Positions 16,864 to 26,373 of a DNA stretch of 64,000 nt are shown here, piece by piece. The stretch is from Gelidibacter salicanalis. GTDB lineage: Bacteria > Bacteroidota > Bacteroidia > Flavobacteriales > Flavobacteriaceae. The position numbers were made by a program, and so were the translations under genes. The stretch is taken from the NCBI RefSeq assembly GCF_016469035.1, contig NZ_JAEHJZ010000026.1, positions 1-64,000 on the forward strand, read 5' to 3'. Positions within the stretch are counted from its first letter, which is position 1, and each line of letters begins with the position of its first letter. The notes beneath the pieces were generated by a model. That model was given only the letters and a program-made list of their open reading frames with translations, was not told the origin of the DNA and ran no database searches.

Positions 16864-18486
16864 ATGAACAAGTACATTTTAGCGGTTTTTGCATTAGTAA
16901 TAGTTCAATCCATAACAGCCCAAGAGAAATCCTTTACAATACAGGATACCTTGAGAGGTTCTATTACTCCAGAGCGCGCTTGGTGGGATTTGACGTATTA
17001 CCATTTGAATATTGAAGTTGATCCGGACTCTAAATCCATAAAAGGAAAAAACACCGTTCATTATAAAGTTTTAGAACCCCATACCGTGCTTCAAATTGAT
17101 TTGCAAGCGCCATTAACGATTACCAAGGTGATTCAAAATAATACACCTTTGGAAGTTAAGCATCAGGGCAATGCACATTTTATTACCTTAAAAAGTGCTC
17201 AGGAATTAGGAAGCATGCAAAGTTTGGACGTCTATTATGAAGGGCACCCAAAAGAAGCCGTCCGAGCACCTTGGGATGGGGGGGTTTCTTGGAAAAAAGA
17301 TGACAATGGTAATGATTTTGTGGCAACCTCTTGCCAAGGGCTGGGTGCCAGCGTGTGGTGGCCTAACAAAGACCATATGTATGATGAAGTAGATAGTATG
17401 CTCATCAGCGTTACTGTTCCGAAGAATTTGATGAATGTCTCCAACGGACAGCTGCGTAGTATTGAAGATCATACAGATGGCAAAAAAACTTATAATTGGT
17501 ATGTTAACAATCCCATCAACAATTATGGGGTCAATGTAAATATTGGCGATTACGTTCATTTTTCTGAAGTTTATAAGGGCGAAAAAGGTCCGCTCAAAAT
17601 GGATTATTATGTCCTAAAATACAACTTAGAAAAGGCGAAAAAACAATTTAAAGATGCACCACGCATGATGGAAGCTTTTGAACATTGGTTTGGACCCTAT
17701 CCGTTTTATGAAGATGGTTTTAAATTGGTAGAAGTGCCGTATTTGGGAATGGAGCACCAAAGCTCAGTCACTTATGGTAACGGGTATGAAAACGGGTACT
17801 TAGGACGTGATTTATCAGGTACTGGTTGGGGTTTAAAGTTTGATTTTATCATCATCCACGAGTCAGGCCATGAATGGTTTGCGAATAACATCACCTACAA
17901 GGATATTGCTGATATGTGGATTCATGAGAGTTTTACCGCTTATTCCGAAAGTTTGTTTTTAGATTATTTTTATGGAAAGACCGCGGGCGCCGAATATGTT
18001 ATTGGTACGAGACAGGCAATCCAAAACGATACCCCAATAATTGGGCCGTATCATGTCAATCAATCTGGCTCTAGCGACATGTACTATAAAGGCTCCAACA
18101 TGCTGCATACCTTAAGACAATGGATCAATAACGATGACAAGTGGCGAGAAATTTTAAGAGGATTAAACGAAACATTCTACCATCAAACCGTCACTACCGC
18201 ACAAATTGAAAATTATATTTCTGAAACTTCAGCAATTGATTTGAGCGCTTTTTTCAATCAATACTTGAGAGACAATAGAATTCCCACCTTGGAATATGAA
18301 CTTAAAGACCAACACTTGAAATACCGTTGGATCCATACAGTCCCGAATTTTGAAATGCCCATTGCCGTGTCTATCGATGGGGAATATCAAAAACTAACAC
18401 CTAAAACAAATTGGTCCACCATGACCGTTAATGGAAATACCATGATTGTTGATTCTAATTATTATGTGACTTCGAAAAAACTCTAA
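16864..18486 (+). CDS. Secreted M1-family aminopeptidase
   Basis: Gluzincin aminopeptidase. The signal peptide (MNKYILAVFALVIVQSITAQ) is followed by the N-terminal beta domain with LTYYHLNIEVDPDSKSIKGKNTVHYKV and the exopeptidase region YLGMEHQSSVTYGNG. The zinc motif HESGHEW is followed by the distal Glu in IADMWIHESFTAYSE, about residues 335-362. At 540 residues it lacks the long C-terminal helical domain of E. coli PepN, as is common for Bacteroidota forms. It is the last gene of the transcription unit starting at 14191 or 15523 and is followed by a terminator. Peptide nutrition is the likely role. Confidence 0.9.
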   Translation: MNKYILAVFALVIVQSITAQEKSFTIQDTLRGSITPERAWWDLTYYHLNIEVDPDSKSIKGKNTVHYKVLEPHTVLQIDLQAPLTITKVIQNNTPLEVKHQGNAHFITLKSAQELGSMQSLDVYYEGHPKEAVRAPWDGGVSWKKDDNGNDFVATSCQGLGASVWWPNKDHMYDEVDSMLISVTVPKNLMNVSNGQLRSIEDHTDGKKTYNWYVNNPINNYGVNVNIGDYVHFSEVYKGEKGPLKMDYYVLKYNLEKAKKQFKDAPRMMEAFEHWFGPYPFYEDGFKLVEVPYLGMEHQSSVTYGNGYENGYLGRDLSGTGWGLKFDFIIIHESGHEWFANNITYKDIADMWIHESFTAYSESLFLDYFYGKTAGAEYVIGTRQAIQNDTPIIGPYHVNQSGSSDMYYKGSNMLHTLRQWINNDDKWREILRGLNETFYHQTVTTAQIENYISETSAIDLSAFFNQYLRDNRIPTLEYELKDQHLKYRWIHTVPNFEMPIAVSIDGEYQKLTPKTNWSTMTVNGNTMIVDSNYYVTSKKL

Positions 18487-18562
18487 CAACATAGGCTACA
18501 CCAAAATCATGAAAAAATGGGACTAAGTTAATAGTAACTTTATATTGAGTCCATCCCGTAAG

Positions 18563-18591
18563 AAAACCCAGTAGCATCCTAATGGGTTTTT
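18563..18591 (+). terminator. Terminator after the M1 peptidase gene
   Basis: Stem AAAACCCA / TGGGTTTT with a 12-base loop, ending in T residues, 77 bp after the stop codon. Confidence 0.75.
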
Positions 18592-18622
18592 AATACAATC
18601 AAACCAAAATGGAACATCTTAG

Positions 18623-19372
18623 TTTGTCATGTCGAATGCAATGAGACTTCACATAGTTTGTCATGTCGAATACAATGAGACATCACATAACAGAAGTCTA
18701 CCGAGGATTACTGTTATGGGATTCCTCCTTACGTCGGAATGACAAACTCTAAGAGGAAGGACCAAGACACAGTTTGTCATGTCGAATGCAATGAGACATC
18801 ACATAACAGATGTCTACCGAGGATTACTGTTATGGGATTCCTCCTTACGTCGGAATGACAAACTCTAAGAGGAAGGACCAAGACACAGTTTGTCATGTCG
18901 AATGCAATAAGACATCACATAACAGATGTCTACCGAGGATTACTGTTATGGGATTCCTCCTTACGTCGGAATGACAAGTTCTAAGGGGAATGATCGAGAC
19001 ATAGCTTGTCATATCGAATGCAATAAGACATCACATAACAGATGTCTACCGAGGATTACTGTTATGGGATTCCTCCTTACGTCGGAATGACAAACTCTAA
19101 GAGGAAGGACCAAGACACAGTTTGTCATGTCGAATGCAATGAGACTTCACATAACAGAAGTCTACCGTGGATTACTGTTATGGGATTCCTCCTGACGTCG
19201 GAATGACAAACTCTAAGAGGAAGGACCAAGACACAGTTTGTCATGTCGAATGCAATGAGACTTCACATAACAGAAGTCTACCGTGGATTACTGTTATGGG
19301 ATTCCTCCTTACGTCGGAATGACAAAATCGAAAGGCAATGAGACATCACATAATATAGGTCTACCGAGGATT
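18623..19372. repeat. Tandem array of 116-bp palindromic (REP-like) repeats
   Basis: Full units begin at 18657, 18773, 18889, 19005, 19121 and 19237, exactly 116 bp apart, with a partial unit before (18623) and a degenerate one after (about 19327-19372). Each unit begins TTTGTCATGTCG and about 90 bp later has CGGAATGACAAA, an inverted repeat; inside it CATAACAG and CTGTTATG also pair. A spacer of about 26 bp (CTCTAAGAGGAAGGACCAAG type) separates units. Copies differ at a few positions only. The array fills the gap between convergent genes and no coding frame is convincing in it. Confidence 0.92.
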
Positions 19373-19408
19373 TTACCATTGATAATTGAGCTTAATCAAT
19401 ACTTTACT

Positions 19409-20875
19409 CTAAATCCCACTTATAAAACTGCCGTAGGGATCTTGAAATTGAGTGCCTTCAGAAAACCGAAACTTATTTAATTGTTTAAATTCCACCAAAG
19501 CCCACAGCACGAATTCTTTTACGAAATAGCTCTCGTGCTTATTAAGGTTAGGTTGGTGTGATGCTAACAACTCATCTAAAGGGGTAATAGCATCTAACAG
19601 ATTTTTATACTCTTTATCAGTTAAATCATCTAACAGTTCAAATCCATCCTTTTGATTAAAGAACCAAGAAATAACATCGTCATAAGCAGTCTCAGCATCA
19701 TCTTTCTTCAATTTCTCGATCTTCGGGAAAAACTCTTCAAACAGACTTTTGACAGCTTCGCCAATTAAATTATAAGCCACTACTGCGGCACCTTCCTGTT
19801 CGCCTTCATACACCAATTCTACTTTTCCTGTGATGGATGGAATGATGCCAACAAAATCACTCAAGCGCACGATTGTTTTTTCATCGCCAGCTTTTAAAGC
19901 GCGACGCTCCGCAGTACTCAATAAGTTCTCTAAGGCTGTAATGCTCAAACGAGCACTGACACCACTCTTGGAATCAATAAAGTCACTATCCCGAGCTTCA
20001 AAAACAATCTGCTCCAGTAAATCTCTTGCCAAATCAGGAACCTCAACCATCTCTTTTTGTCCTTCCACTAAGCGCGCTTCTTGTTCCGTAATTAAGCGTG
20101 CCGTTTCAATATCCGATGGATAATGGGTCAGAATTTGAGAACCAATTCTATCTTTCAATGGTGTAACAATGCTGCCTCTGTTGGTGTAATCTTCAGGGTT
20201 TGCCGTAAATAGAAATTGAATATCCAAAGGCAATCTTAATTTGAAGCCTCTAATTTGAATATCGCCTTCCTGTAAAATATTAAACAAGGCCACTTGAATC
20301 CGTGCTTGTAAATCAGGTAATTCATTAATGACAAATATGCATCGGTTGGCACGCGGAATCATCCCGTAGTGAATCACACGATCATCAGCGTAACTCAATT
20401 TTAAATTGGCTGCTTTAATCGGATCTACATCACCAATTAAATCGGCAACAGTCACATCTGGTGTTGCCAATTTCTCAGCAAAACGCTCGCTTCGATGTAA
20501 CCAAAAAATAGGCGTATCATCGCCTTTCTCTTTGATCAATTCTCTGGCAAACCTAGAAATAGGGTGTAATGGATCATCATTAATTTCTGAACCTTCTACA
20601 ACGGGAATATATTCATCCAAAAGATTGAGCATCAAACGCGCTAAACGCGTTTTTGCCTGTCCACGTAAGCCTAATAGATTGATATTATGTCTTGATAAAA
20701 TGGCGCGTTCCAATTCCGGAATAACGGTATTTTCGTAACCATGGACACCTTCAAAAGTGGTTTCTCTGTTTTTAATTTTCAGAATCAGATTATCTCGTAA
20801 TTCATCTTTTATGGATTTGCTTTGGTATCCGGCTTTTTTAAGTTCGCCTAAGGTTGTTATCTTTTTTATATTCAT
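19409..20875 (-). CDS. MoxR/magnesium-chelatase-I-like AAA+ ATPase
   Basis: A 488-residue AAA+ protein often called a magnesium chelatase subunit, though no bacteriochlorophyll genes are present. The Walker A is atypical: LLGLRGQAKTRLARLML (about residues 62-78) has Q-A in place of the usual xG before KT. The Walker B-like segment reads CIFVINELPDL (about 178-188), and a sensor motif FLFTANPEDYTNRGSIVTPLKDRIG follows. It is paired with the VWA-protein gene upstream on the same strand (125-bp gap holding a pyrimidine-rich repeat). Such AAA/VWA pairs act as chaperone-like remodelling systems; the client here is unknown. Confidence 0.85.
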   Translation of the reverse strand: MNIKKITTLGELKKAGYQSKSIKDELRDNLILKIKNRETTFEGVHGYENTVIPELERAILSRHNINLLGLRGQAKTRLARLMLNLLDEYIPVVEGSEINDDPLHPISRFARELIKEKGDDTPIFWLHRSERFAEKLATPDVTVADLIGDVDPIKAANLKLSYADDRVIHYGMIPRANRCIFVINELPDLQARIQVALFNILQEGDIQIRGFKLRLPLDIQFLFTANPEDYTNRGSIVTPLKDRIGSQILTHYPSDIETARLITEQEARLVEGQKEMVEVPDLARDLLEQIVFEARDSDFIDSKSGVSARLSITALENLLSTAERRALKAGDEKTIVRLSDFVGIIPSITGKVELVYEGEQEGAAVVAYNLIGEAVKSLFEEFFPKIEKLKKDDAETAYDDVISWFFNQKDGFELLDDLTDKEYKNLLDAITPLDELLASHQPNLNKHESYFVKEFVLWALVEFKQLNKFRFSEGTQFQDPYGSFISGI

Positions 20876-20928
20876 TTTTTATTTTTTAAGTCTGAGAAAG
20901 CCAACAGTAGTTCTTTCGGTAAGTATTA

Positions 20929-20997
20929 CTCTCTATCCGCAATCTCTTCTCTCTTTTCTAAATTCTATTTTCTCTTTTCTCTATTCTCTACTCTTAA
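20929..20997. repeat. Pyrimidine-rich repeat, single arm
   Basis: A C/T-rich run including TTCTATTTTCTCTTTTCTCT and ATTCTCTACTC, very like the right arm of the S23-gene repeat at 10368-10385 and the hairpin at 8653-8752. No clear partner arm or ORF is present, so it is probably a decayed copy. It sits between the VWA and AAA genes. Confidence 0.45.
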
Positions 20998-21000
20998 AAC

Positions 21001-22149
21001 TCACCCCCTAATTCTTTTCTTCCTATTCGTTTCATAATCTTCAAAAATCATCTCGCCTAAACCTTTAAGTCCGGTGTAAAATGCTTTTCCTTGGTTGGCA
21101 TGTGTAAATTCTCTCACAAACTGCATTAAGTAGGGATCTTGAGCAATCATAAACGTGGTAATTGGAATATGCAATCTTCTGGCCTGCTGGGCCATATCAT
21201 AGCACTTGTTGGTAATGTACGGATTCAACCCCACACTGTCTTTATAATATTGTCCATCAGGCAAGCGCAAACAACTGGGCTTCCCATCCGTAATCATAAA
21301 AATTTGTTTGTTGGTATTTCGCTTTCGTCGTAGTAAATCCATTGCCAATTGCAAACCGGCAACAGTATTGGTATGATAAGGACCAACTTTTAAATAAGGC
21401 AAATCCTTAATTTCAATCTGCCAAGCGTCATTTCCGAATACGATAATATCTAAGGTGTCTTTTGGATAACGTGTAGTGATCAGTTCTGCTAAAGCCATGG
21501 CGACTTTTTTAGCGGGGGTGATGCGGTCTTCGCCGTATAAAATCATACTGTGGCTGATATCAATCATTAAGACTGTACTCATTTGCGATTTATACAATGT
21601 TTCTTCAACCACCAAATCGTCTTCAGATAATCTGAAATCGCCAATACCGTGGTTGATTTGTGCATTTTTTAAACTCTCAGTCATCGATACTTTATCTAAA
21701 GCATCCCCAAACTGATAATTCCTAAAATCGCCCGTATGCTCATCGCCAATTCCGGGGCTTTTACTTTTATGATTCCCTTGTCCGCTGCGTTTGATACTCC
21801 CAAAAATATGGTCTAAGGCTTGTTGGCGGATGGCGCGCTCTGTTTTTGCAGTAATGGCCATTCCGCCCTTGCCGTCAGGATCAATTTCTTCTTTGATATA
21901 GCCTTTTTTCTTGAGGTCTTCAATAAAATCATCAACGGTATATTCTGCAGTAGTCAGTTTATACTCCTTATCTAGCTCGCGTAACCAATCAATGGCTTCG
22001 TCAAAATCGCCAGAAGTATGTGTAATCAGTTCCTTGAAAATTTCAAATAATTTATCAAAAGGCGACTGAAATGGGGCTTCGTAGGTCTTAAAGACAAAGC
22101 CTTTACGTTTATTTTTATCATTTGTCATAGCCTTATAAAAATACGACAT
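21001..22149 (-). CDS. von Willebrand factor A domain protein, partner of the AAA+ ATPase
   Basis: The C-terminal VWA domain has a complete MIDAS start, MIDISHSM (about residues 193-200), and TDGKPS later; the N-terminal half is basic and helical. It resembles the ChlD/VWA partners of MoxR-type ATPases and should be cytosolic. The first possible start is ATG 22149, but MTNDKNKRKG from 22128 is an equally good and more usual beginning. It is upstream of the AAA gene on the same strand; the two almost certainly work as a complex. Confidence 0.85.
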   Translation of the reverse strand: MSYFYKAMTNDKNKRKGFVFKTYEAPFQSPFDKLFEIFKELITHTSGDFDEAIDWLRELDKEYKLTTAEYTVDDFIEDLKKKGYIKEEIDPDGKGGMAITAKTERAIRQQALDHIFGSIKRSGQGNHKSKSPGIGDEHTGDFRNYQFGDALDKVSMTESLKNAQINHGIGDFRLSEDDLVVEETLYKSQMSTVLMIDISHSMILYGEDRITPAKKVAMALAELITTRYPKDTLDIIVFGNDAWQIEIKDLPYLKVGPYHTNTVAGLQLAMDLLRRKRNTNKQIFMITDGKPSCLRLPDGQYYKDSVGLNPYITNKCYDMAQQARRLHIPITTFMIAQDPYLMQFVREFTHANQGKAFYTGLKGLGEMIFEDYETNRKKRIRG

Positions 22150-22309
22150 TTTACACGATCACTATTGCTATTAACATCGATTTTGCTAATCAAGTAATAC
22201 GTTTTTGTTATCTTTAGGGCAAGTCATTGATCTATAGCGCTTCACTAGCCTATAGGATCAACAACCTTCATGAGCATAACTGTAACTAATCAACACAAAA
22301 ACCAATCAC

Positions 22310-24250
22310 ATGAAACATTTTATTTTCATCTTCTTAATTCTTTTATGCACGAGTTGCAAAGATAACAAAGAAGCACAAAAAAAAGACACAGCAGAGGCCG
22401 TACAGCAGTACACCATTGAACAATTTATGGACAACGAAGCCGTAGGTGGCGGAAGTTTTTCTTATGACAATTCCAAACTTTTAATATCCAGTAACCGTTC
22501 GGGAATATATAACGTGTACACCGTACCCACTACTGGAGGCAACTATACTCCCATTACAGCATCAGACAGTACATCTTATTTTGCAGAATCCTTTTTTCCA
22601 CATGATGACCGTATGCTGATTTCTGCAGATAGTAATGGCGATGAAATCAGCCATATTTTTTTACGGGACAGTACTGGAACCATCAAAGACTTAACGCCAG
22701 AAAAAGGAGCGAAAGCACAATTTTACGGATGGGCAGATGATGGCAAGTCTTTTTACTTCGGCTCTAACAAAATGAATCCGAAATTTTTCGATGTCTATGA
22801 AATGGATGTTACCAATTTCAACTCTAAGATGATTTATCAAAATAATGACGGTCTCAATTTTAGCGCCATTTCTAAGGACAAAAACCACATTGCCTTAGTA
22901 CAATCGTTAAATACCAATGACAGCGACTTATTTGTTTATAATGTAAAAACGAGACAGAAAACAAAAATCAACGTCAACCAAAGTGGGAATTCAGCACAAG
23001 ATTTTTCTAATGATAGTGACGCATTGTATTACACGACTGATGACGGGGTAGAATTTTCCTATTTAATGACGTATGATTTGAACACCAAAGAAACCTCTAA
23101 CGTGCTGCAAAAACCATGGGATATAGTTGGTACCGGATTTACAGAAAAAGGCACCTATATGGTAGTTTACGTTAATGAGGACGGAAAGAACGCTATTGAA
23201 GTTATTGACACAAAAACCAACAAACCTATAGATTTACCCGATTTTGGAGATCAAAGTATTACCAGCGTTGGCTTTAGCAATGACGAAAAATGGATGCGTC
23301 TATATGTGGGTGGGTCAAATATGCCTTCCAACTTATTTACTTACAATTTTGAAACGAAGGAACAACACCAACTCACCAATGTTTTAAATGAGGAGATTCA
23401 CCCAGAAGATTTGGTTACCGCTAAAGTGGTACGTTACAAATCTTTTGATGGTGTTGAAATTCCTGCCATTTATTACTTGCCGCACCAGGCTTCTGAAGAC
23501 AATAAAGTACCCGCAATGGTTTGGGTTCACGGAGGTCCTGGTGGACAAACCCGTCAGAATTTCAGTTCTATGATCCAATATATGGTCAATCAAGGCTATG
23601 CTGTATTGGCGGTTAACAACCGCGGAAGCAGTGGTTATGGGAAAACATTTTACCAAATGGACGACTTAAATCATGGTGAAAAAGATTTACAGGATTGTGT
23701 AGAGGGTAAAAATTGGCTGGCCAACCAACCCGAAATTGATGGCGGCAAAATAGGAATTATTGGTGGTTCTTACGGCGGATATATGACCATGGCAGCCCTA
23801 ACTTATGCACCCGAAGAATTTGATGTGGGGGTAAATTTATTTGGCGTTACCAACTGGATCAGAACCCTGAAAAGTATTCCACCATATTGGGAATCAATGC
23901 GAAAATCATTGTATTTGGAATTAGGCGATCCGTTTACTGCTGATTCTGTACGACTCAAACGTATTTCGCCATTATTCCATACCGATAAAGTCACTAAGCC
24001 ACTCATCGTTTTGCAAGGCTCCCAAGATCCTAGGGTTTTACAAGTAGAGTCCGATGAAATTGTAGCGGGTGTCCGAAAAAATGGCGTTCCTGTGGAGTAT
24101 GTGCTGTTTGAGGATGAAGGTCACGGGTTTGTAAAAAAGGAGAACCAAATAGAAGCGTATAGTAGAGTGGTTCAGTTTTTGGATACCTATTTAAAAAACA
24201 AAGAGCAGCAAACTGATAGTGAACTAAAAACAGAAAAGACACCCCAATAA
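22310..24250 (+). CDS. S9-family prolyl oligopeptidase-type peptidase, lipoprotein
   Basis: The lipoprotein signal MKHFIFIFLILLCTSC is followed by a WD40-like beta-propeller (about residues 40-370) and an alpha/beta-hydrolase domain. The nucleophile lies in IIGGSYGGYM (Ser about 487), the Asp in LQGSQDPRVLQ and the His in DEGHGF (about 605). HGGPGGQTRQNF provides the oxyanion loop. It is anchored in the envelope, where it would cut short peptides or acyl-peptides. It is monocistronic, with its own upstream region. Confidence 0.9.
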   Translation: MKHFIFIFLILLCTSCKDNKEAQKKDTAEAVQQYTIEQFMDNEAVGGGSFSYDNSKLLISSNRSGIYNVYTVPTTGGNYTPITASDSTSYFAESFFPHDDRMLISADSNGDEISHIFLRDSTGTIKDLTPEKGAKAQFYGWADDGKSFYFGSNKMNPKFFDVYEMDVTNFNSKMIYQNNDGLNFSAISKDKNHIALVQSLNTNDSDLFVYNVKTRQKTKINVNQSGNSAQDFSNDSDALYYTTDDGVEFSYLMTYDLNTKETSNVLQKPWDIVGTGFTEKGTYMVVYVNEDGKNAIEVIDTKTNKPIDLPDFGDQSITSVGFSNDEKWMRLYVGGSNMPSNLFTYNFETKEQHQLTNVLNEEIHPEDLVTAKVVRYKSFDGVEIPAIYYLPHQASEDNKVPAMVWVHGGPGGQTRQNFSSMIQYMVNQGYAVLAVNNRGSSGYGKTFYQMDDLNHGEKDLQDCVEGKNWLANQPEIDGGKIGIIGGSYGGYMTMAALTYAPEEFDVGVNLFGVTNWIRTLKSIPPYWESMRKSLYLELGDPFTADSVRLKRISPLFHTDKVTKPLIVLQGSQDPRVLQVESDEIVAGVRKNGVPVEYVLFEDEGHGFVKKENQIEAYSRVVQFLDTYLKNKEQQTDSELKTEKTPQ

Positions 24251-24277
24251 AAGAATGCAATCCCAGACTCTATACAA

Positions 24278-24308
24278 TGAATCCAAAATCCAAAAGACTT
24301 TGGATTCA
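24278..24308. terminator. Hairpin between convergent genes
   Basis: TGAATCCAAA pairs with TTTGGATTCA around an 11-base loop, 16 bp before the end of the convergent phosphatase gene. T runs are weak, so termination is probable rather than certain. Confidence 0.5.
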
Positions 24309-24324
24309 TCAGTGTATCAAAAAA

Positions 24325-25293
24325 TCAGATAATACCAATAGATTTTGAATGTTCTATTGCTTTGTGGCTAAATTGATAGTAACAGGTGGCCACGCCCATA
24401 TCTGCTACATTGGCTAAAATAGTGGCTACCTTATTTTTTTTTGCGCTCGATGTCTGCCGGATATACACCGCTTTAATATTTTTAGGGAAAATTTTACAAA
24501 TGCGTTCATAAATTTGAGGATCATGCTGTGAATCATCACCCAAAAGCACATAATCCAATTGCGGATAAAACGAAATAATGTCCTTAATCTTGACAAATTT
24601 ATGATCGTGACTTCCTCTTCCCGTAAATAAGAAATCAGAAATCCCAGCTTTTATTTTTTTAAGTTTTATAACCGCTTTAGGAAGTTCATGTAGACGTGCA
24701 AAGGTTTCGATAAATTCGTATAGATTCCATTCACTGCTCGATACATAGAAAAAAGAATTAGACGCCTGGTTGTTAGTTTGTCCTGCCGTACTAAGCGCTT
24801 TGTAGTGCTGCACGACATCTTCAAAAATTTTCCGATTATTGACATTTCTCAATAAAAGCACATACAATTTCTTAAAAAAATTATTGCTGTGCGAAATCAA
24901 AAAGGTATCATCAATATCTGAAATAATTCCTAATTTGCTTTTAAAGGGCTTTAAGATCTCACCGTAGTTGACAATCCCAAAATCATATAATTTACAGGTC
25001 ACCTGATAAGGATGCCATCCACTTTCCAAATCTTCATTAAAAGGAACGGTGAACCTAAAAAAACCATCGTCCAAAGTTCTGGTGGTCACTTTAAGGTCTT
25101 TGAAGCTTAGAGTTACTTCAACATTGGAAAAGGGTTTAATCCTGAACATATGGAGAATGGCTACGGCATGCCTAATTCCTTTTTTATCTAACCGGTATTT
25201 ATCTGGTGCCCAAGATTTAAAAACATGCCCAGAAACAATGAGTTCCTGATCATTAACATAGCCGCGGTATAGTTTTAAATCGAGTTTTGACAA
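24325..25293 (-). CDS. App1-type phosphatidate phosphatase (DUF2183)
   Basis: A 322-residue protein with an N-terminal beta-sandwich-like region (YRGYVNDQELIVSGHVFKSW) and a C-terminal HAD-like App1 catalytic domain containing ISDIDDTFLISHSNNFFKKL and LLGDDSQHDPQIYERI. In yeast App1 this fold dephosphorylates phosphatidic acid to diacylglycerol. No signal peptide. The start is TTG (25293): there is no ATG in frame before an upstream stop. It is divergent, with 62 bp between, from a diacylglycerol kinase that does the reverse reaction. Confidence 0.82.
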   Translation of the reverse strand: MSKLDLKLYRGYVNDQELIVSGHVFKSWAPDKYRLDKKGIRHAVAILHMFRIKPFSNVEVTLSFKDLKVTTRTLDDGFFRFTVPFNEDLESGWHPYQVTCKLYDFGIVNYGEILKPFKSKLGIISDIDDTFLISHSNNFFKKLYVLLLRNVNNRKIFEDVVQHYKALSTAGQTNNQASNSFFYVSSSEWNLYEFIETFARLHELPKAVIKLKKIKAGISDFLFTGRGSHDHKFVKIKDIISFYPQLDYVLLGDDSQHDPQIYERICKIFPKNIKAVYIRQTSSAKKNKVATILANVADMGVATCYYQFSHKAIEHSKSIGII

Positions 25294-25355
25294 TTGAAAA
25301 ATAATTATTTATAATAAGTTACAAATTACTAAATTTAAGCAGTTTTATAGGTGTT

Positions 25356-26252
25356 ATGGATTCGAAAAATAAATTATTATTAGTGGTCAATCCCATTTCT
25401 GGTGGTTCAGGTAAAGAACAATTGATCCAAGAAATCACCGAGGTGCTAAATCACCGTAAAGTAGTGTTTACAACTTATGAAACCACGGGTGAGAAGGATG
25501 AATCCCATATCAGAAAAATCATAGAGACGCAATCCATTCAAAAGATAATGGTTGTGGGCGGGGATGGTACCATACAAACGGTCGCAAAAGCTGTAGATAA
25601 AAGAGATGTTGCCCTAAGTCTAATTCCTGCGGGTTCTGCCAATGGCCTGGCCTCCAATTTTCAATTTCCAACCACCGTAGAAGATCAAATAGACATTGCT
25701 TTGGGAGACTCTTATATACTTCTGGATATGATCTCTATCAATGACCATCTCTGTTTGCATATTGCTGATCTTGGCATCAACGCTACACTGATAAAAAATT
25801 ACGAAAACTCCGAGATACGCGGTAAACTGGGGTATGCACTTCAAACCATCCCTACGCTAATGGAATCTGATCTGCCCTATAGCTTTTCCTTGACCATTGA
25901 CGACCAGACTATCAACCTACAAGGGGTGATGGTGGCTATTGCCAATGCCAAACAATTTGGGACTGGCGCTGTCATCAATCCTGAAGGACAAATGGACGAT
26001 GGTATATTTGAAGTGTTGATATTTAAAAAATTGATGCTCATTGATATCTTAAAAACCTTAGACGAAGACTCCTATAGAAATCCTGAATTTGTAGAGTGCT
26101 ACCCAGCCACAAAAGTCAGTATAGCGTGTCCATCTGAAGTTTCGTTGCAAGTGGATGGTGAATTCATAGGCAATGTCAAGCGTGTTTCGGCAGAACTGCT
26201 CTCTACAAAACTAAAAATCATGGTTCCCACGCAAGAGCCTAACAATTTATAG
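25356..26252 (+). CDS. Diacylglycerol/lipid kinase family protein
   Basis: DAGK-catalytic family (YegS/DgkB-like), 298 residues. VVNPISGGSGK (residues 9-19), the nucleotide loop VVGGDGTIQTVAK and the SAGN-type PAGSANGLASNF are visible, with VSLQVDGEF at the C-terminus. It would phosphorylate diacylglycerol or another lipid at the membrane surface. Divergent from the App1-type phosphatase, so the pair may balance phosphatidate and diacylglycerol. The exact lipid substrate cannot be read from sequence. Confidence 0.88.
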   Translation: MDSKNKLLLVVNPISGGSGKEQLIQEITEVLNHRKVVFTTYETTGEKDESHIRKIIETQSIQKIMVVGGDGTIQTVAKAVDKRDVALSLIPAGSANGLASNFQFPTTVEDQIDIALGDSYILLDMISINDHLCLHIADLGINATLIKNYENSEIRGKLGYALQTIPTLMESDLPYSFSLTIDDQTINLQGVMVAIANAKQFGTGAVINPEGQMDDGIFEVLIFKKLMLIDILKTLDEDSYRNPEFVECYPATKVSIACPSEVSLQVDGEFIGNVKRVSAELLSTKLKIMVPTQEPNNL

Positions 26253-26373
26253 TTTCGAGAATACTGGTAATATAGCAACAGGAGTGGGTTTTAAAGTGAG
26301 GCTATTGAAGGGAAAAACAAGCACTTCCAATCAATTAACAACTTTCACCCTAAATCCTTATAGACTCGTTTCG

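Noticed and set aside
18623-19372. CRISPR array
   Set aside because: Units of 116 bp are nearly identical throughout, with no unique spacers, and no cas genes are nearby.
19409-22149. Magnesium chelatase for chlorophyll synthesis
   Set aside because: Only the generic AAA and VWA parts are present; no ChlH/BchH or pigment genes.
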